A DNA stretch of 9,342 bases from Ruminococcaceae bacterium UBA6392 (GTDB lineage: Bacteria; Bacillota; Clostridia; Oscillospirales; Acutalibacteraceae). The stretch spans positions 1 to 9,342 of the forward strand of contig DJQG01000134.1 in NCBI GenBank assembly GCA_002438685.1, written 5' to 3'. Under the pieces are notes generated by a model. The model saw nothing but the letters and a program-made list of their open reading frames with translations, was not told the origin of the DNA and did not search any database. Position 1 is the first letter of the stretch, and each line of letters begins with the position of its first letter. Positions 1 through 6,386 of the stretch are shown piece by piece. The position numbers and the translations under genes are program-made.

Positions 1-333
1 CGCAAGGCAGTAGGCGTATATATAAAACACATGCCCCGCGAGGAATGCGAGTCCGCCGCTCAGCGTGAACGGCATCTTCGGCGGCAGATGCAGAAGAAAA
101 TCGCCGCACGAGCCGAGCAGAAGTCCTATAAGAATATAGTGCGCGTAGTCGCTGCGGTTCTGAGCTATCACGCTCGCGAGAACTCCCGCCGCGACGAAAA
201 GGGTCGCACATATGGTTTTGAGTATCTGTGACTTTGTGCAGCGCCCGTTTCTTGAGGCCTTGAGGAACCACGGGACGAAAATAAATTCGAGTCCCGCCGC
301 GATTCCGAAGCATATTTTGAACAAGGTTGACAT
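1..333 (-). CDS. YhhN/TMEM86-family membrane protein (lysoplasmalogenase-like), 3' end outside window
   Basis: I read 111 residues from ATG at 333-331; the rest lies beyond the left edge. The protein is strongly hydrophobic, with likely membrane segments near residues 4-24, 38-57, 66-83 and 92-111. The stretch GLLLGSCGDFLLHLP (residues 70-84, with G77-D78) followed by a GLAFLAGHVFYIYAY segment (94-108) is typical of the YhhN family, whose animal members TMEM86A/B hydrolyse the vinyl-ether bond of lysoplasmalogen. Plasmalogens occur in many anaerobic Clostridia, so that role is plausible, but bacterial members are little characterised and the activity is inferred. The start codon directly follows the TAA of the upstream serine hydrolase, with GGAGAT at 341-346 inside that gene as ribosome binding site, so the two are almost certainly co-transcribed and translationally coupled. 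An ORF on the plus strand here is only a shadow. Confidence 0.82.
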   Translation of the reverse strand, partial: MSTLFKICFGIAAGLEFIFVPWFLKASRNGRCTKSQILKTICATLFVAAGVLASVIAQNRSDYAHYILIGLLLGSCGDFLLHLPPKMPFTLSGGLAFLAGHVFYIYAYCLA

Positions 334-1947
334 TTATCTCATCTCCAGGCGGCCGAACAGCTTTGGCTCGAGCAGAGTGTAGTGTCTGCGCAGAATATTG
401 CCGCAGATGTCGGCTATTGTTTCGTTTTCTATCATGTCGCCCGTGCCCTGCGCGATGGATTCGGCGATGTTGCACAGATCCGGGCAGGAGGTCGGGATGA
501 CGGTAACTTTGTTGCCGTTGAAACGGAAAGAGAAGCGGCGCTCGGATATGGATTCGTTTGCGCGGATCCATATTGTGAATGTGTCGCTGTCCTCCCATCT
601 CGCGGACGAGACGGCGGTGAAATCAAGTCCCGCCAGGTGCATCTTCGATTTGCGGTATTTGCCGTCGAGTCCGCTGACTATCGTGTTTCTGACTTTTCCC
701 TCGCTCCATGTGAAGCGGCATTCGTTCTCGGAGAAGTCAAGGTTTATCTTGTCTATATTGCCCGCGCGGTCAGCCGACATATAGACGACCGCCGTCGGCA
801 GGACGCTCACGGGGAAGCCCGCAACATCGAGCACGGGGTTATAGAGCATATGTATCGTCGAATACGACAGCTTCTTTTCGAGCACGGGGTTGCGCCTGCC
901 GGCGGTGAGCACGGGCAGGGGAGTGAGCGTCATGGGCAGGGTGGTCTGCTCCGGCTCATCCTTCGGCTCGATGAAGCCCTCGGGGAAGTGTCTCCACAGG
1001 CAGTCGCGCGTCTTTTGCTCAAAGACCTCGCTGCAGGTGGTGATGATATTTGCGTCGTATTCCGGCAGGACGATGCCGAACTGCGAGAACATACCGTCCG
1101 CGCGGTAAGAGCCGGGGAAGTGGCAGCACCAGAAGTTGAAGCCGTATCCGACGCAGGAGTCGATCTGCTGCGAGCTCTTGCTTGAGTTGTCTGCCTGAGC
1201 CTTGCCCGCTTCGCGCGCCCAGAACTCGGGGATGACCTGCTTGCCCTGATATTTTCCGCCGTGGCTCATGCAGTCGATGACCTTGGCGAGCTCTTCTGTT
1301 GTTATGAACAGACCCCAGCCTCCTGCCTCAAGACCGTTCGGGTCGGTCTCCCATGCGGGATTCTCTCTGATGCCCAGAGGCTTGAACAGACGCGGCGCGA
1401 GATATTCGCGCACGGTCATGCCCGTAAGCTTTTTGATTATGGCGCAGAGGACATAGCAGTTTTCGCTGATGTACTTCCAGCCCTCGCCCGGGGCGAACGC
1501 CCAGCGCGCACTGAAAAAGCTCTTGAGCCATGAGACTTTCGCCTTGTTTTCGAGGACGCTTACATCCTTTCCGGCGGTCATGGTCAGCAGGTGGAACACG
1601 GTCATCTTCTCGAGGTTCGCGTCGTATTTCTGCGGTCTGTACTCGGGGAAGATATCGATGACCTTCGTGTCGAGCGTCAGCAGTCCCTCGTCAATAGCGA
1701 ATCCGGTGGCTATCGACGCAAAACTTTTGCTGACTGAATACATGGTGTGCGGGATGTCGGGAGCATAGGGGTCTCTCCAGGTCTCGAAAGCAACTTTCCT
1801 GTGGCGCAGGATCATGATGCTGTGAAGCTCTATTCCGCTGCGCTCGAAGTCGTCGAGCAGTTCGGATATCGCATTTGAGGACACGCCGACCTGTTCCGGG
1901 AAGTCGGCTCTCGGGAGCGCCTTGCTCTTGGCTTTTACGGTTGGCAT
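334..1947 (-). CDS. Serine hydrolase of the beta-lactamase / class C esterase family (PF00144-type), 537 aa
   Basis: This is a penicillin-recognising-fold serine hydrolase. Residues about 25-330 form the catalytic domain. The SxxK motif is S71-V-S-K74 (nucleophile and general base), preceded by HTMY as usual. The second motif is Y159-I-S161 within KYISENCYVL, in the place of Y-x-N. The third is RADGMFSQ (282-289), followed by IVLPEYDANIITT, the form seen in the 6-aminohexanoate-dimer-hydrolase/esterase branch instead of KTG. Residues about 330-537 are an extra beta-rich domain whose role I do not recognise. No signal peptide is visible, so a cytoplasmic esterase, amidase or peptidase is more likely than a drug-resistance beta-lactamase; the substrate is unknown. 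AGGAGAT at 1957-1963 lies 9 nt before the ATG at 1947. It is the first gene of an operon with the YhhN gene. A 267-aa open frame on the opposite strand is treated as a shadow. Confidence 0.9.
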   Translation of the reverse strand: MPTVKAKSKALPRADFPEQVGVSSNAISELLDDFERSGIELHSIMILRHRKVAFETWRDPYAPDIPHTMYSVSKSFASIATGFAIDEGLLTLDTKVIDIFPEYRPQKYDANLEKMTVFHLLTMTAGKDVSVLENKAKVSWLKSFFSARWAFAPGEGWKYISENCYVLCAIIKKLTGMTVREYLAPRLFKPLGIRENPAWETDPNGLEAGGWGLFITTEELAKVIDCMSHGGKYQGKQVIPEFWAREAGKAQADNSSKSSQQIDSCVGYGFNFWCCHFPGSYRADGMFSQFGIVLPEYDANIITTCSEVFEQKTRDCLWRHFPEGFIEPKDEPEQTTLPMTLTPLPVLTAGRRNPVLEKKLSYSTIHMLYNPVLDVAGFPVSVLPTAVVYMSADRAGNIDKINLDFSENECRFTWSEGKVRNTIVSGLDGKYRKSKMHLAGLDFTAVSSARWEDSDTFTIWIRANESISERRFSFRFNGNKVTVIPTSCPDLCNIAESIAQGTGDMIENETIADICGNILRRHYTLLEPKLFGRLEMR

Positions 1948-2016
1948 AAGATATACATCTCCTGTAAAAAATAATGTTCACTTAAAAATTCTGCCAAACG
2001 AATGGTTATTACATAA

Positions 2017-2046
2017 ATTATACTACAGCGCAAAACTAAAATACAA
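2017..2046 (-). promoter_or_regulatory. Predicted sigma-A promoter for the serine hydrolase-YhhN operon
   Basis: Read on the minus strand, a perfect TATAAT lies at 2022-2017 and a weaker TTGTAT at 2046-2041, 18 nt apart. Transcription would start near 2010 and leave a leader of about 60 nt before the ATG at 1947. It is divergent from the lexA promoter. The -10 is convincing; the -35 is weak. Confidence 0.55.
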
Positions 2047-2111
2047 CAAAAATGTGTTAAAATACCGGTCTTTGGGCAGAAAAACCGCGCAAAAAATTTA
2101 TAAAAAATTCA

Positions 2112-2127
2112 GCAAACAAATGTTTGC
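2112..2127. promoter_or_regulatory. LexA operator (SOS box) overlapping the lexA -35
   Basis: GCAAACAAATGTTTGC is an inverted repeat with 7-bp arms around a 2-nt centre. Its core AAAC-N4-GTTT fits the Gram-positive LexA box (CGAAC-RNRY-GTTYG type) except for A in place of G at the second position. Its right half overlaps the -35 hexamer of the lexA promoter, where a bound repressor would block RNA polymerase. This is the expected site for LexA autoregulation. Confidence 0.75.
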
Positions 2128-2152
2128 AATTTCCAAAACTATGTGCTATAAT
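2124..2152 (+). promoter_or_regulatory. lexA promoter, extended -10
   Basis: TTGCAA (2124-2129) and TATAAT (2147-2152) are separated by exactly 17 nt, with TGC directly before the -10 (extended -10). Transcription would start near 2159, giving a short leader of about 37 nt before the TTG start of lexA. Confidence 0.8.
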
Positions 2153-2195
2153 AAAGCAGGTAAGTTATGCAGACATCTTGAAAGGGTGACGTGCT

Positions 2196-2789
2196 TTGAA
2201 AGACATAAGCAAAACTCAGAAAAGAATATACGAATATCTTCTTGAACGCTCGCAGGACGGAGTCCCGCCCTCGGTGCGTGAGATAGGCGCGGCGGTGGGA
2301 CTTAGCTCCACCTCCTCCGTGCAGGCGAATCTTGATGCGCTCGAACAGGCGGGCTATATTCAGCGCGATCCGCTCAAGAAGCGCACTATCCGCATTCTTG
2401 GCAGGGAAGACAATGTTGTTACAAATGTCCCAATCGTCGGTACTGTTACCGCCGGTGCGCCGATACTTGCGTTTGAGCAGATCGAGGGCAGCGTTGCCTA
2501 TTCAGGTCACACCTCGAGCGATAAAACTCTTTTTGCCCTGAAAGTCAGGGGAGAGAGTATGATCCAGGCGGGCATACTCGACGGCGACCTCGTTATTGCC
2601 GAAAAGACTCCCGTTGCGCGAAACGGCGAAATAGTCGTCGCGATGATCGAGGACGAGGCTACGGTCAAGACCTTCTATAAAGAAAACGGTCATTTCCGTC
2701 TCCAGCCCGAGAACGATACCTATGAGCCGATAATCGTCAACGAGGTCTCGATTTTGGGCAAGGTTGTCGCGGTTATAAGATACTATTGA
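2196..2789 (+). CDS. lexA: LexA SOS repressor / autoprotease
   Basis: This is the transcriptional repressor of the SOS response. RecA-ssDNA filaments stimulate it to cleave itself, which derepresses DNA-repair genes. Residues 1-65 are the winged helix-turn-helix (SVREIGAAVGLSSTSSVQAN at 26-45 is the recognition region). Residues 78-197 form the S24-type protease domain. The cleavage bond is A86-G87 in GTVTAGAPI, the catalytic serine is S121 in VRGESM, and the lysine is K158 in ATVKTF. Spacings match E. coli LexA (84/85, 119, 156), and the length of 197 aa is normal. The start is TTG at 2196: AAAGGGTGA (2181-2189) is a good ribosome binding site, an in-frame TGA lies at 2187-2189, and no ATG is available near the HTH. 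An operator overlaps its own promoter. A strong hairpin follows the stop. Confidence 0.97.
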   Translation: MKDISKTQKRIYEYLLERSQDGVPPSVREIGAAVGLSSTSSVQANLDALEQAGYIQRDPLKKRTIRILGREDNVVTNVPIVGTVTAGAPILAFEQIEGSVAYSGHTSSDKTLFALKVRGESMIQAGILDGDLVIAEKTPVARNGEIVVAMIEDEATVKTFYKENGHFRLQPENDTYEPIIVNEVSILGKVVAVIRYY

Positions 2790-2798
2790 TTTGTGCAC

Positions 2799-2840
2799 AG
2801 CCGGTGCAGGCGTTTTATGTCCGCACCGGCTTGCTTTTTT
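2799..2840 (+). terminator. Rho-independent terminator after lexA
   Basis: AGCCGGTGC (2799-2807) pairs perfectly with GCACCGGCT (2823-2831) around a 15-nt loop, and TTGCTTTTTT follows. The last T is directly against the ribosome binding site of the next gene, so the hairpin also acts as a gate in front of that gene. Confidence 0.85.
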
Positions 2841-2849
2841 GAGGGTATT

Positions 2850-3605
2850 ATGTCTGACAGATTTATCGATATCACGCCCGGGAATATCGACAGCGAGCAT
2901 CTTTGCTGCATCATCCGCACGAAGAAGCCGCACCCGGGTGTCGAGACAAAGCGCGCGTGGCTCAGAGACCGCCTTAGTGAGGGACATGTTTTCAGAAAGC
3001 TCGATGAAAAGGCGTGCGTTTTTATCGAATATGCGCCGCTCGAGAGCGCGTGGGTGCCGATAGTCGGCGACAATTACATCTATATATACTGCCTTTGGGT
3101 CCTGGGCGAGAACAAGGGCAAAGGCTACGGCAGGCGGCTGATGGAATCCTGCATTGCCGACGCAAAGGCGCAGGGAAAATCGGGAGTCTGTATGCTCGGC
3201 GCGAAGAAGCAGAAAGCATGGCTCTCCGACCAGTCGTTTGCGAAGAAATTCGGATTTGAGACAGTCGATGAGACCGAGAAAGGCTATGAGCTGCTGGCAT
3301 TATCTTTCGACGGGACGAAGCCTCTCTTTGCCGAAAACGCGAAGAAAGAGACAATAGACAGCAAAAAGCTAACCGTCTATTACGACGCCCAGTGTCCGTT
3401 CATCCCCGGGCGCATCGAGTCGAATCGTAAATTCTGCGAAGAAAACGGAATAGACGCTGATTTTATTGAAGTCGATTCGCTCGAAAAGGCGAAGAATCTG
3501 CCCTGCGTTTTCAATAACTGGGCGGTGTTCTGCGGCGGAAAATTCGTCACGGTGAACCTCCTCGACGAGCGGGCGCTCAAGAAGCTTTCGGACGGCGAAA
3601 AATAA
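2850..3605 (+). CDS. GNAT acetyltransferase with C-terminal YoaP-like domain, 251 aa
   Basis: This is a two-part protein resembling Bacillus YoaP. Residues about 1-150 are a Gcn5-type N-acetyltransferase that opens with the typical DITPGNID segment (6-13). IYCLWVLGENKGKGYGRRL (79-97) carries the acetyl-CoA pyrophosphate loop. Residues about 170-245 resemble the YoaP C-terminal, thioredoxin-like domain (LTVYYDAQCPFIPG at 174-187, with a single cysteine, C182, where a redox pair might stand). The acceptor substrate is unknown. I chose ATG at 2850, preceded by GAGGG at 2841-2845. The upstream GTG at 2793 would put 19 extra codons over the lexA terminator hairpin and has no ribosome binding site. 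There is no room for a promoter between the lexA terminator and this start, so expression must come from read-through of the lexA transcript or from a promoter inside lexA. Confidence 0.88.
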   Translation: MSDRFIDITPGNIDSEHLCCIIRTKKPHPGVETKRAWLRDRLSEGHVFRKLDEKACVFIEYAPLESAWVPIVGDNYIYIYCLWVLGENKGKGYGRRLMESCIADAKAQGKSGVCMLGAKKQKAWLSDQSFAKKFGFETVDETEKGYELLALSFDGTKPLFAENAKKETIDSKKLTVYYDAQCPFIPGRIESNRKFCEENGIDADFIEVDSLEKAKNLPCVFNNWAVFCGGKFVTVNLLDERALKKLSDGEK

Positions 3606-3607
3606 TT

Positions 3608-3630
3608 TTATGTGTTCCTAACATAATTTT
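3608..3630 (+). terminator. Weak AT-rich hairpin after the GNAT gene
   Basis: TTATGT (3608-3613) pairs with ACATAA (3621-3626) around a 7-nt loop and is followed by TTTT. The stem is short and AT-only except for one pair, so termination would be inefficient. It is listed because it lies 3 nt after the stop. Confidence 0.3.
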
Positions 3631-3641
3631 CCGATTAAATA

Positions 3642-3670
3642 TTGAAAGCACTTTTGTTTTGTGTTAGTAT
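3642..3670 (+). promoter_or_regulatory. Predicted sigma-A promoter for the lipase gene
   Basis: TTGAAA (3642-3647) and TAGTAT (3665-3670) are exactly 17 nt apart, and TGT directly precedes the -10 to give an extended -10. The transcript would start near 3677, about 35 nt before the ATG. Confidence 0.75.
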
Positions 3671-3711
3671 TTTGATGAAATTAAAACAAATAAAATACAG
3701 GATGTGAAACA

Positions 3712-4968
3712 ATGACAAAGCGCAGCATTTTTAAACGCGCGGCAAGCATACTTCTCGCTCTGGTTCTCGTTTTCAGCGCGGGCGTTTCATTTGCGTTTGC
3801 CGACGCAAAAGCCGATTCTTACAATTATCCCTGCATCTTCGTCCACGGTATTCTCGGTTACGGCGATCAGGATAAGCTCAACTCCGTCACCCCTTACTGG
3901 GGCATGCAGTACAAAGAGGATCTGATGAAGTCGCTTTCGGCGCGCGGATATAACTGCCACGCAGCCTCCGTCGGTCCGCTCAGCAGCGCATGGGACAGAG
4001 CGTGCGAGCTTTATGCCCAGCTTGCGGGAACCGTCGTCGATTACGGCGCAGCCCATTCTGCGGAGCATCATCATGAGCGCTACGGCCGTTCGTTCGTCGG
4101 CAAGGCTCTTATCGACACCTTCGGCAAGACCGATAGGAACGGCAATATCATCAAGATAAATCTCTTCGGTCATTCGTTCGGCGGCGCAACGACGAGACTC
4201 TTCACCTATATTCTCGCAAACGGCGCGCCCGAAGAAGTCGCGGCGGGCGGCGATGTCTCCGATTTCTTCACCGGCGGCAAGGGCGACTATGTCAACTCCG
4301 TCATTTCGATAGCCGCGCCGCATAACGGCACAATCGGCGCGAATGTCGGCGTCGATCTCTATCAGGGCGAGTATATCGCCGCGATGATAGGCAATATCGC
4401 AGGCATGGCGGGCAGCAACTATCTCGACTTCAAGCTCGACCAGTTCGGACTGACTCGCGCTCCCGGCGAGGGCAAGGCGAGCTTCAATCTCTGCGGCATT
4501 CTGAACTATGCCCTCTCGAACGACAACTGCCTCTATGACCTTACGCTTCGCGGCGCACAGGAACTCAACGCGAAGATGGGCATAGTCGACGGTGTTTATT
4601 ACTTCTCCTACGCCTGCAGCGGCACAAAGACCTCCGCGGACGGCAAGTATCAGGATCCGACCGACGCGCTCGGCGTCATGGCAGGCACGGGCTGGCTCAT
4701 CGGACATATAGCAGGCATAACCGTTGACGGCGTCAAGCTCGAGGGCGACTGGCTGAGAAACGACGGCGCAGTGCCCGTCAAGAGCGCACTCTATCCCGAG
4801 GGCGAGAAGCACGAGTTTATCGTTGACCACAAGGGCGCGTATGAGCGCGGCGTGTGGTATGTCTATCCCGTTGTGGAGAACGCGAACCACGGCACTCTGC
4901 TCGGCTCGAAGACAGAGAGCTATATCGACCTCTATATGAACCAGATCGATATCGTCAACGCGAAGTAA
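3712..4968 (+). CDS. Secreted triacylglycerol lipase, family I.5-like (staphylococcal/Geobacillus type), 418 aa
   Basis: This is an alpha/beta-hydrolase expected to act outside the cell on acylglycerols or other carboxylic esters. Residues 1-30 are a signal peptide (KR-rich start, hydrophobic ALVLVFSAGVSFAFA, probable cleavage after AFA). The oxyanion region is FVHGILGYG (43-51). The nucleophile elbow is GHSFGG with S155; the catalytic Asp is D351 in RNDGAV and His H393 in NANHG. VGPLSSAWDRACELYAQ (87-103) and VDYGAAH are hallmark I.5 segments. The zinc ligands of Geobacillus L1 lipase (D61, H81, H87, D238) correspond to D95, H115, H121 and D271. The calcium ligands after the catalytic His (E360, D365) appear replaced by T395 and K400. 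AGGATG at 3699-3704 is the ribosome binding site, 7 nt from the ATG. It is monocistronic, with its own promoter and terminator. Confidence 0.93.
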   Translation: MTKRSIFKRAASILLALVLVFSAGVSFAFADAKADSYNYPCIFVHGILGYGDQDKLNSVTPYWGMQYKEDLMKSLSARGYNCHAASVGPLSSAWDRACELYAQLAGTVVDYGAAHSAEHHHERYGRSFVGKALIDTFGKTDRNGNIIKINLFGHSFGGATTRLFTYILANGAPEEVAAGGDVSDFFTGGKGDYVNSVISIAAPHNGTIGANVGVDLYQGEYIAAMIGNIAGMAGSNYLDFKLDQFGLTRAPGEGKASFNLCGILNYALSNDNCLYDLTLRGAQELNAKMGIVDGVYYFSYACSGTKTSADGKYQDPTDALGVMAGTGWLIGHIAGITVDGVKLEGDWLRNDGAVPVKSALYPEGEKHEFIVDHKGAYERGVWYVYPVVENANHGTLLGSKTESYIDLYMNQIDIVNAK

Positions 4969-4984
4969 AACAGAAAAAGTATAC

Positions 4985-5022
4985 AAAAGCAGTCGGCTTT
5001 ACCGGCTGCTTTTCTTTGTTTT
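4985..5022 (+). terminator. Rho-independent terminator after the lipase gene
   Basis: AAAAGCAGTCGG (4985-4996) pairs with CCGGCTGCTTTT (5002-5013), with one G-T pair and a 5-nt loop (CTTTA), followed by CTTTGTTTT. The A run before and T run after mean it could terminate in both directions. Confidence 0.88.
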
Positions 5023-5027
5023 GTCGG

Positions 5028-5057
5028 TTGCCCGAGCGGTCAGACTTGCGGTATAAT
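5028..5057 (+). promoter_or_regulatory. Predicted promoter for the aminotransferase gene
   Basis: A perfect TATAAT lies at 5052-5057, with TTGCCC at 5028-5033, 18 nt upstream. The start of transcription would be near 5064, about 26 nt before the ATG. It begins directly after the lipase terminator. Confidence 0.6.
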
Positions 5058-5089
5058 ATTTCAAAACGCAGCATTTAGGGGGAGAAAAC

Positions 5090-6256
5090 ATGCCTGAACT
5101 TTCCGGCAGAACAGAAAATTTCACCGATTCGGTCATCCGCAGAATGACGCGCGTCTCGCTGCAGTACGGCGCGGTCAATCTGTCGCAGGGATTCCCGGAT
5201 TTTGATCCGCCCAAAGAAATACTCGACCGCCTCGCCGAGGTCGCGCATGAGGATTACCACCAGTATTCGATAACCTGGGGCGCGCAGAATTTCAGAGAGG
5301 CTCTCGCCGAAAAGCAGTCGAAGTTCATGAACAGGCGCATTGACCCCAATTCGGAAATAGTCGTCACCTGCGGCAGCACCGAGGCGATGATGGCGGCGAT
5401 GATGACCGTGACTGACCCGGGTGACAAGGTGATTGTTTTCTCGCCGTTCTATGAAAACTACGGCGCGGACGCGATCCTTTCGGGCGCCGAGCCTATATAT
5501 GTGCCGCTCTATCCGCCGGAGTTTGATTTCAATCCCGACGAGCTGGAGGCGGCGTTCAAACAGCACCCCAAGGCACTCATACTCTGCAATCCGTCCAATC
5601 CGTGCGGCAAGGTATTTACATATAATGAACTGAAATTCATAGCCGATTTAGCTGAAAAATACGACACATTTGTCATCACGGACGAGGTCTACGAGCACAT
5701 AGTCTATGCGCCGAACAGGCATGTATATTTTGCCTCTCTTCCCGGAATGTGGGAGCGCACGATTTCCTGCTCGTCGCTGTCAAAGACATATTCGATAACC
5801 GGCTGGCGTCTTGGCTATATTATTGCGCCGCCGAATATAATTGAAGTCGCGAAGAAAGTGCACGACTTTCTGACCGTCGGCGCGGCGGCTCCGCTTCAGG
5901 AGGCGGCAGTCACGGGGCTTCGATTCGGGGACGAATATTACGATGATTTAAGAAAGAAGTACACTGCAAAGCGCGATTTATTTATAAAAGGACTCAATGA
6001 TATCGGGATAAAGCACACCGTGCCGCAGGGCGCGTATTATGTGATGCTCGACATTTCGGAGTTCGGCTTTGAGTCGGATCTGGAGTTCTGCGATGTCCTC
6101 GCACGCGATGTCGGAGTCGGCGCAGTGCCGGGTTCGAGCTTCTTCCGCGAGCCCGTGAACAATCTTATCCGCCTGCATTTCGCGAAGAAAGACGAGACGC
6201 TTTATGAAGCGCTCAACCGCCTGAGCGATATCAGAAAAAAGATACCCAAAAGATAA
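5090..6256 (+). CDS. PLP-dependent class I/II aminotransferase (kynurenine/methionine aminotransferase-like), 388 aa
   Basis: This is a cytoplasmic fold-type-I aminotransferase that moves an amino group between an amino acid and a 2-oxo acid. Visible residues are NLSQGFPDFDPP (30-41, substrate-side loop), HQYSITWGAQNFREA (57-71), the phosphate-region GSTEA (95-99), N170 in NPSNPCG, D198 in TDEVYE (pairs with the PLP ring nitrogen), the Schiff-base lysine K232 in SSLSKTYSITGWRLGY, and R361 in LIRLHFAK (binds the substrate carboxylate). The SQGFPDF opening, the PGMWERTISCSS segment and the RLHFAK ending are closest to the YbdL/kynurenine-aminotransferase branch, which favours methionine or aromatic amino acids; the exact substrate is not decidable here. 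The length is normal for the family. AGGGGGAG at 5077-5084 is a strong ribosome binding site. It is flanked by its own promoter and terminator, so it is expressed alone. Confidence 0.95.
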   Translation: MPELSGRTENFTDSVIRRMTRVSLQYGAVNLSQGFPDFDPPKEILDRLAEVAHEDYHQYSITWGAQNFREALAEKQSKFMNRRIDPNSEIVVTCGSTEAMMAAMMTVTDPGDKVIVFSPFYENYGADAILSGAEPIYVPLYPPEFDFNPDELEAAFKQHPKALILCNPSNPCGKVFTYNELKFIADLAEKYDTFVITDEVYEHIVYAPNRHVYFASLPGMWERTISCSSLSKTYSITGWRLGYIIAPPNIIEVAKKVHDFLTVGAAAPLQEAAVTGLRFGDEYYDDLRKKYTAKRDLFIKGLNDIGIKHTVPQGAYYVMLDISEFGFESDLEFCDVLARDVGVGAVPGSSFFREPVNNLIRLHFAKKDETLYEALNRLSDIRKKIPKR

Positions 6257-6261
6257 ATTAT

Positions 6262-6301
6262 ACCGCCGCGAAGCGCAGAAAGAAGTGCCCGCGGCGGTTT
6301 T
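6262..6301 (+). terminator. Rho-independent terminator after the aminotransferase gene
   Basis: ACCGCCGCG (6262-6270) pairs perfectly with CGCGGCGGT (6290-6298) around a 19-nt loop and is followed by TTT. The GC-rich stem is strong; the T tract is short. Confidence 0.75.
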
Positions 6302-6324
6302 AAATTTTCAGATATTTTTCATTG

Positions 6325-6345
6325 TGTTTACAACTTTGGCAAACA
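6325..6345. repeat. Imperfect inverted repeat in the promoter of the Ntn hydrolase gene
   Basis: TGTTTAC (6325-6331) and GCAAACA (6339-6345) form an inverted repeat with one mismatch around a 7-nt centre. It overlaps the likely -35, so it could be an operator. I cannot tie it to a known regulator, and it does not have the LexA-box spacing. Confidence 0.3.
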
Positions 6346-6358
6346 GGTATACTATAAT
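6327..6358 (+). promoter_or_regulatory. Predicted promoter for the choloylglycine-hydrolase-family gene
   Basis: TATAAT is at 6353-6358, overlapped by TATACT at 6348-6353; the best -35 is TTTACA at 6327-6332. Spacing is 20 nt to the first and 15 nt to the second, neither ideal, which would fit a promoter needing an activator. The location, about 30-60 nt before the start, is right. Confidence 0.5.
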
Positions 6359-6386
6359 TGTAGAAAAAACTTTCGGGAGGCTTATT

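Noticed and set aside
382..1185. 267-aa plus-strand open frame opposite the serine hydrolase
   Set aside because: The opposite frame has SxxK and other family motifs, a ribosome binding site and a promoter. The plus-strand protein shows no family features and is rich in R, G, A and V as expected of a shadow frame.
1995..2008. Second LexA box (CAAACGAATGGTTA) at the serine hydrolase promoter
   Set aside because: The half-sites are 5 nt apart instead of 4, and the right half has mismatches, so it is probably chance.
2793..2849. 19-codon GTG extension of the GNAT gene
   Set aside because: It has no ribosome binding site, lies over the lexA terminator hairpin, and adds residues not seen in YoaP-type proteins.
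2500..2990. 161-aa minus-strand open frame across the end of lexA and the start of the GNAT gene
   Set aside because: It spans two well-supported plus-strand genes and the terminator and shows no domain.
3787..4986. 399-aa minus-strand open frame covering the whole lipase gene
   Set aside because: It is the antisense of a gene with biased codon use. Its composition is dominated by R, A, V, I and D with no recognisable domain, and it runs into the lipase terminator with no ribosome binding site.
6285..6386. 34-codon N-terminal extension of the choloylglycine-hydrolase-family gene
   Set aside because: Cys2 must become N-terminal for activity, and the extension would overlap the upstream terminator and the promoter. 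GGGAGG at 6375-6380 fits the ATG at 6387.
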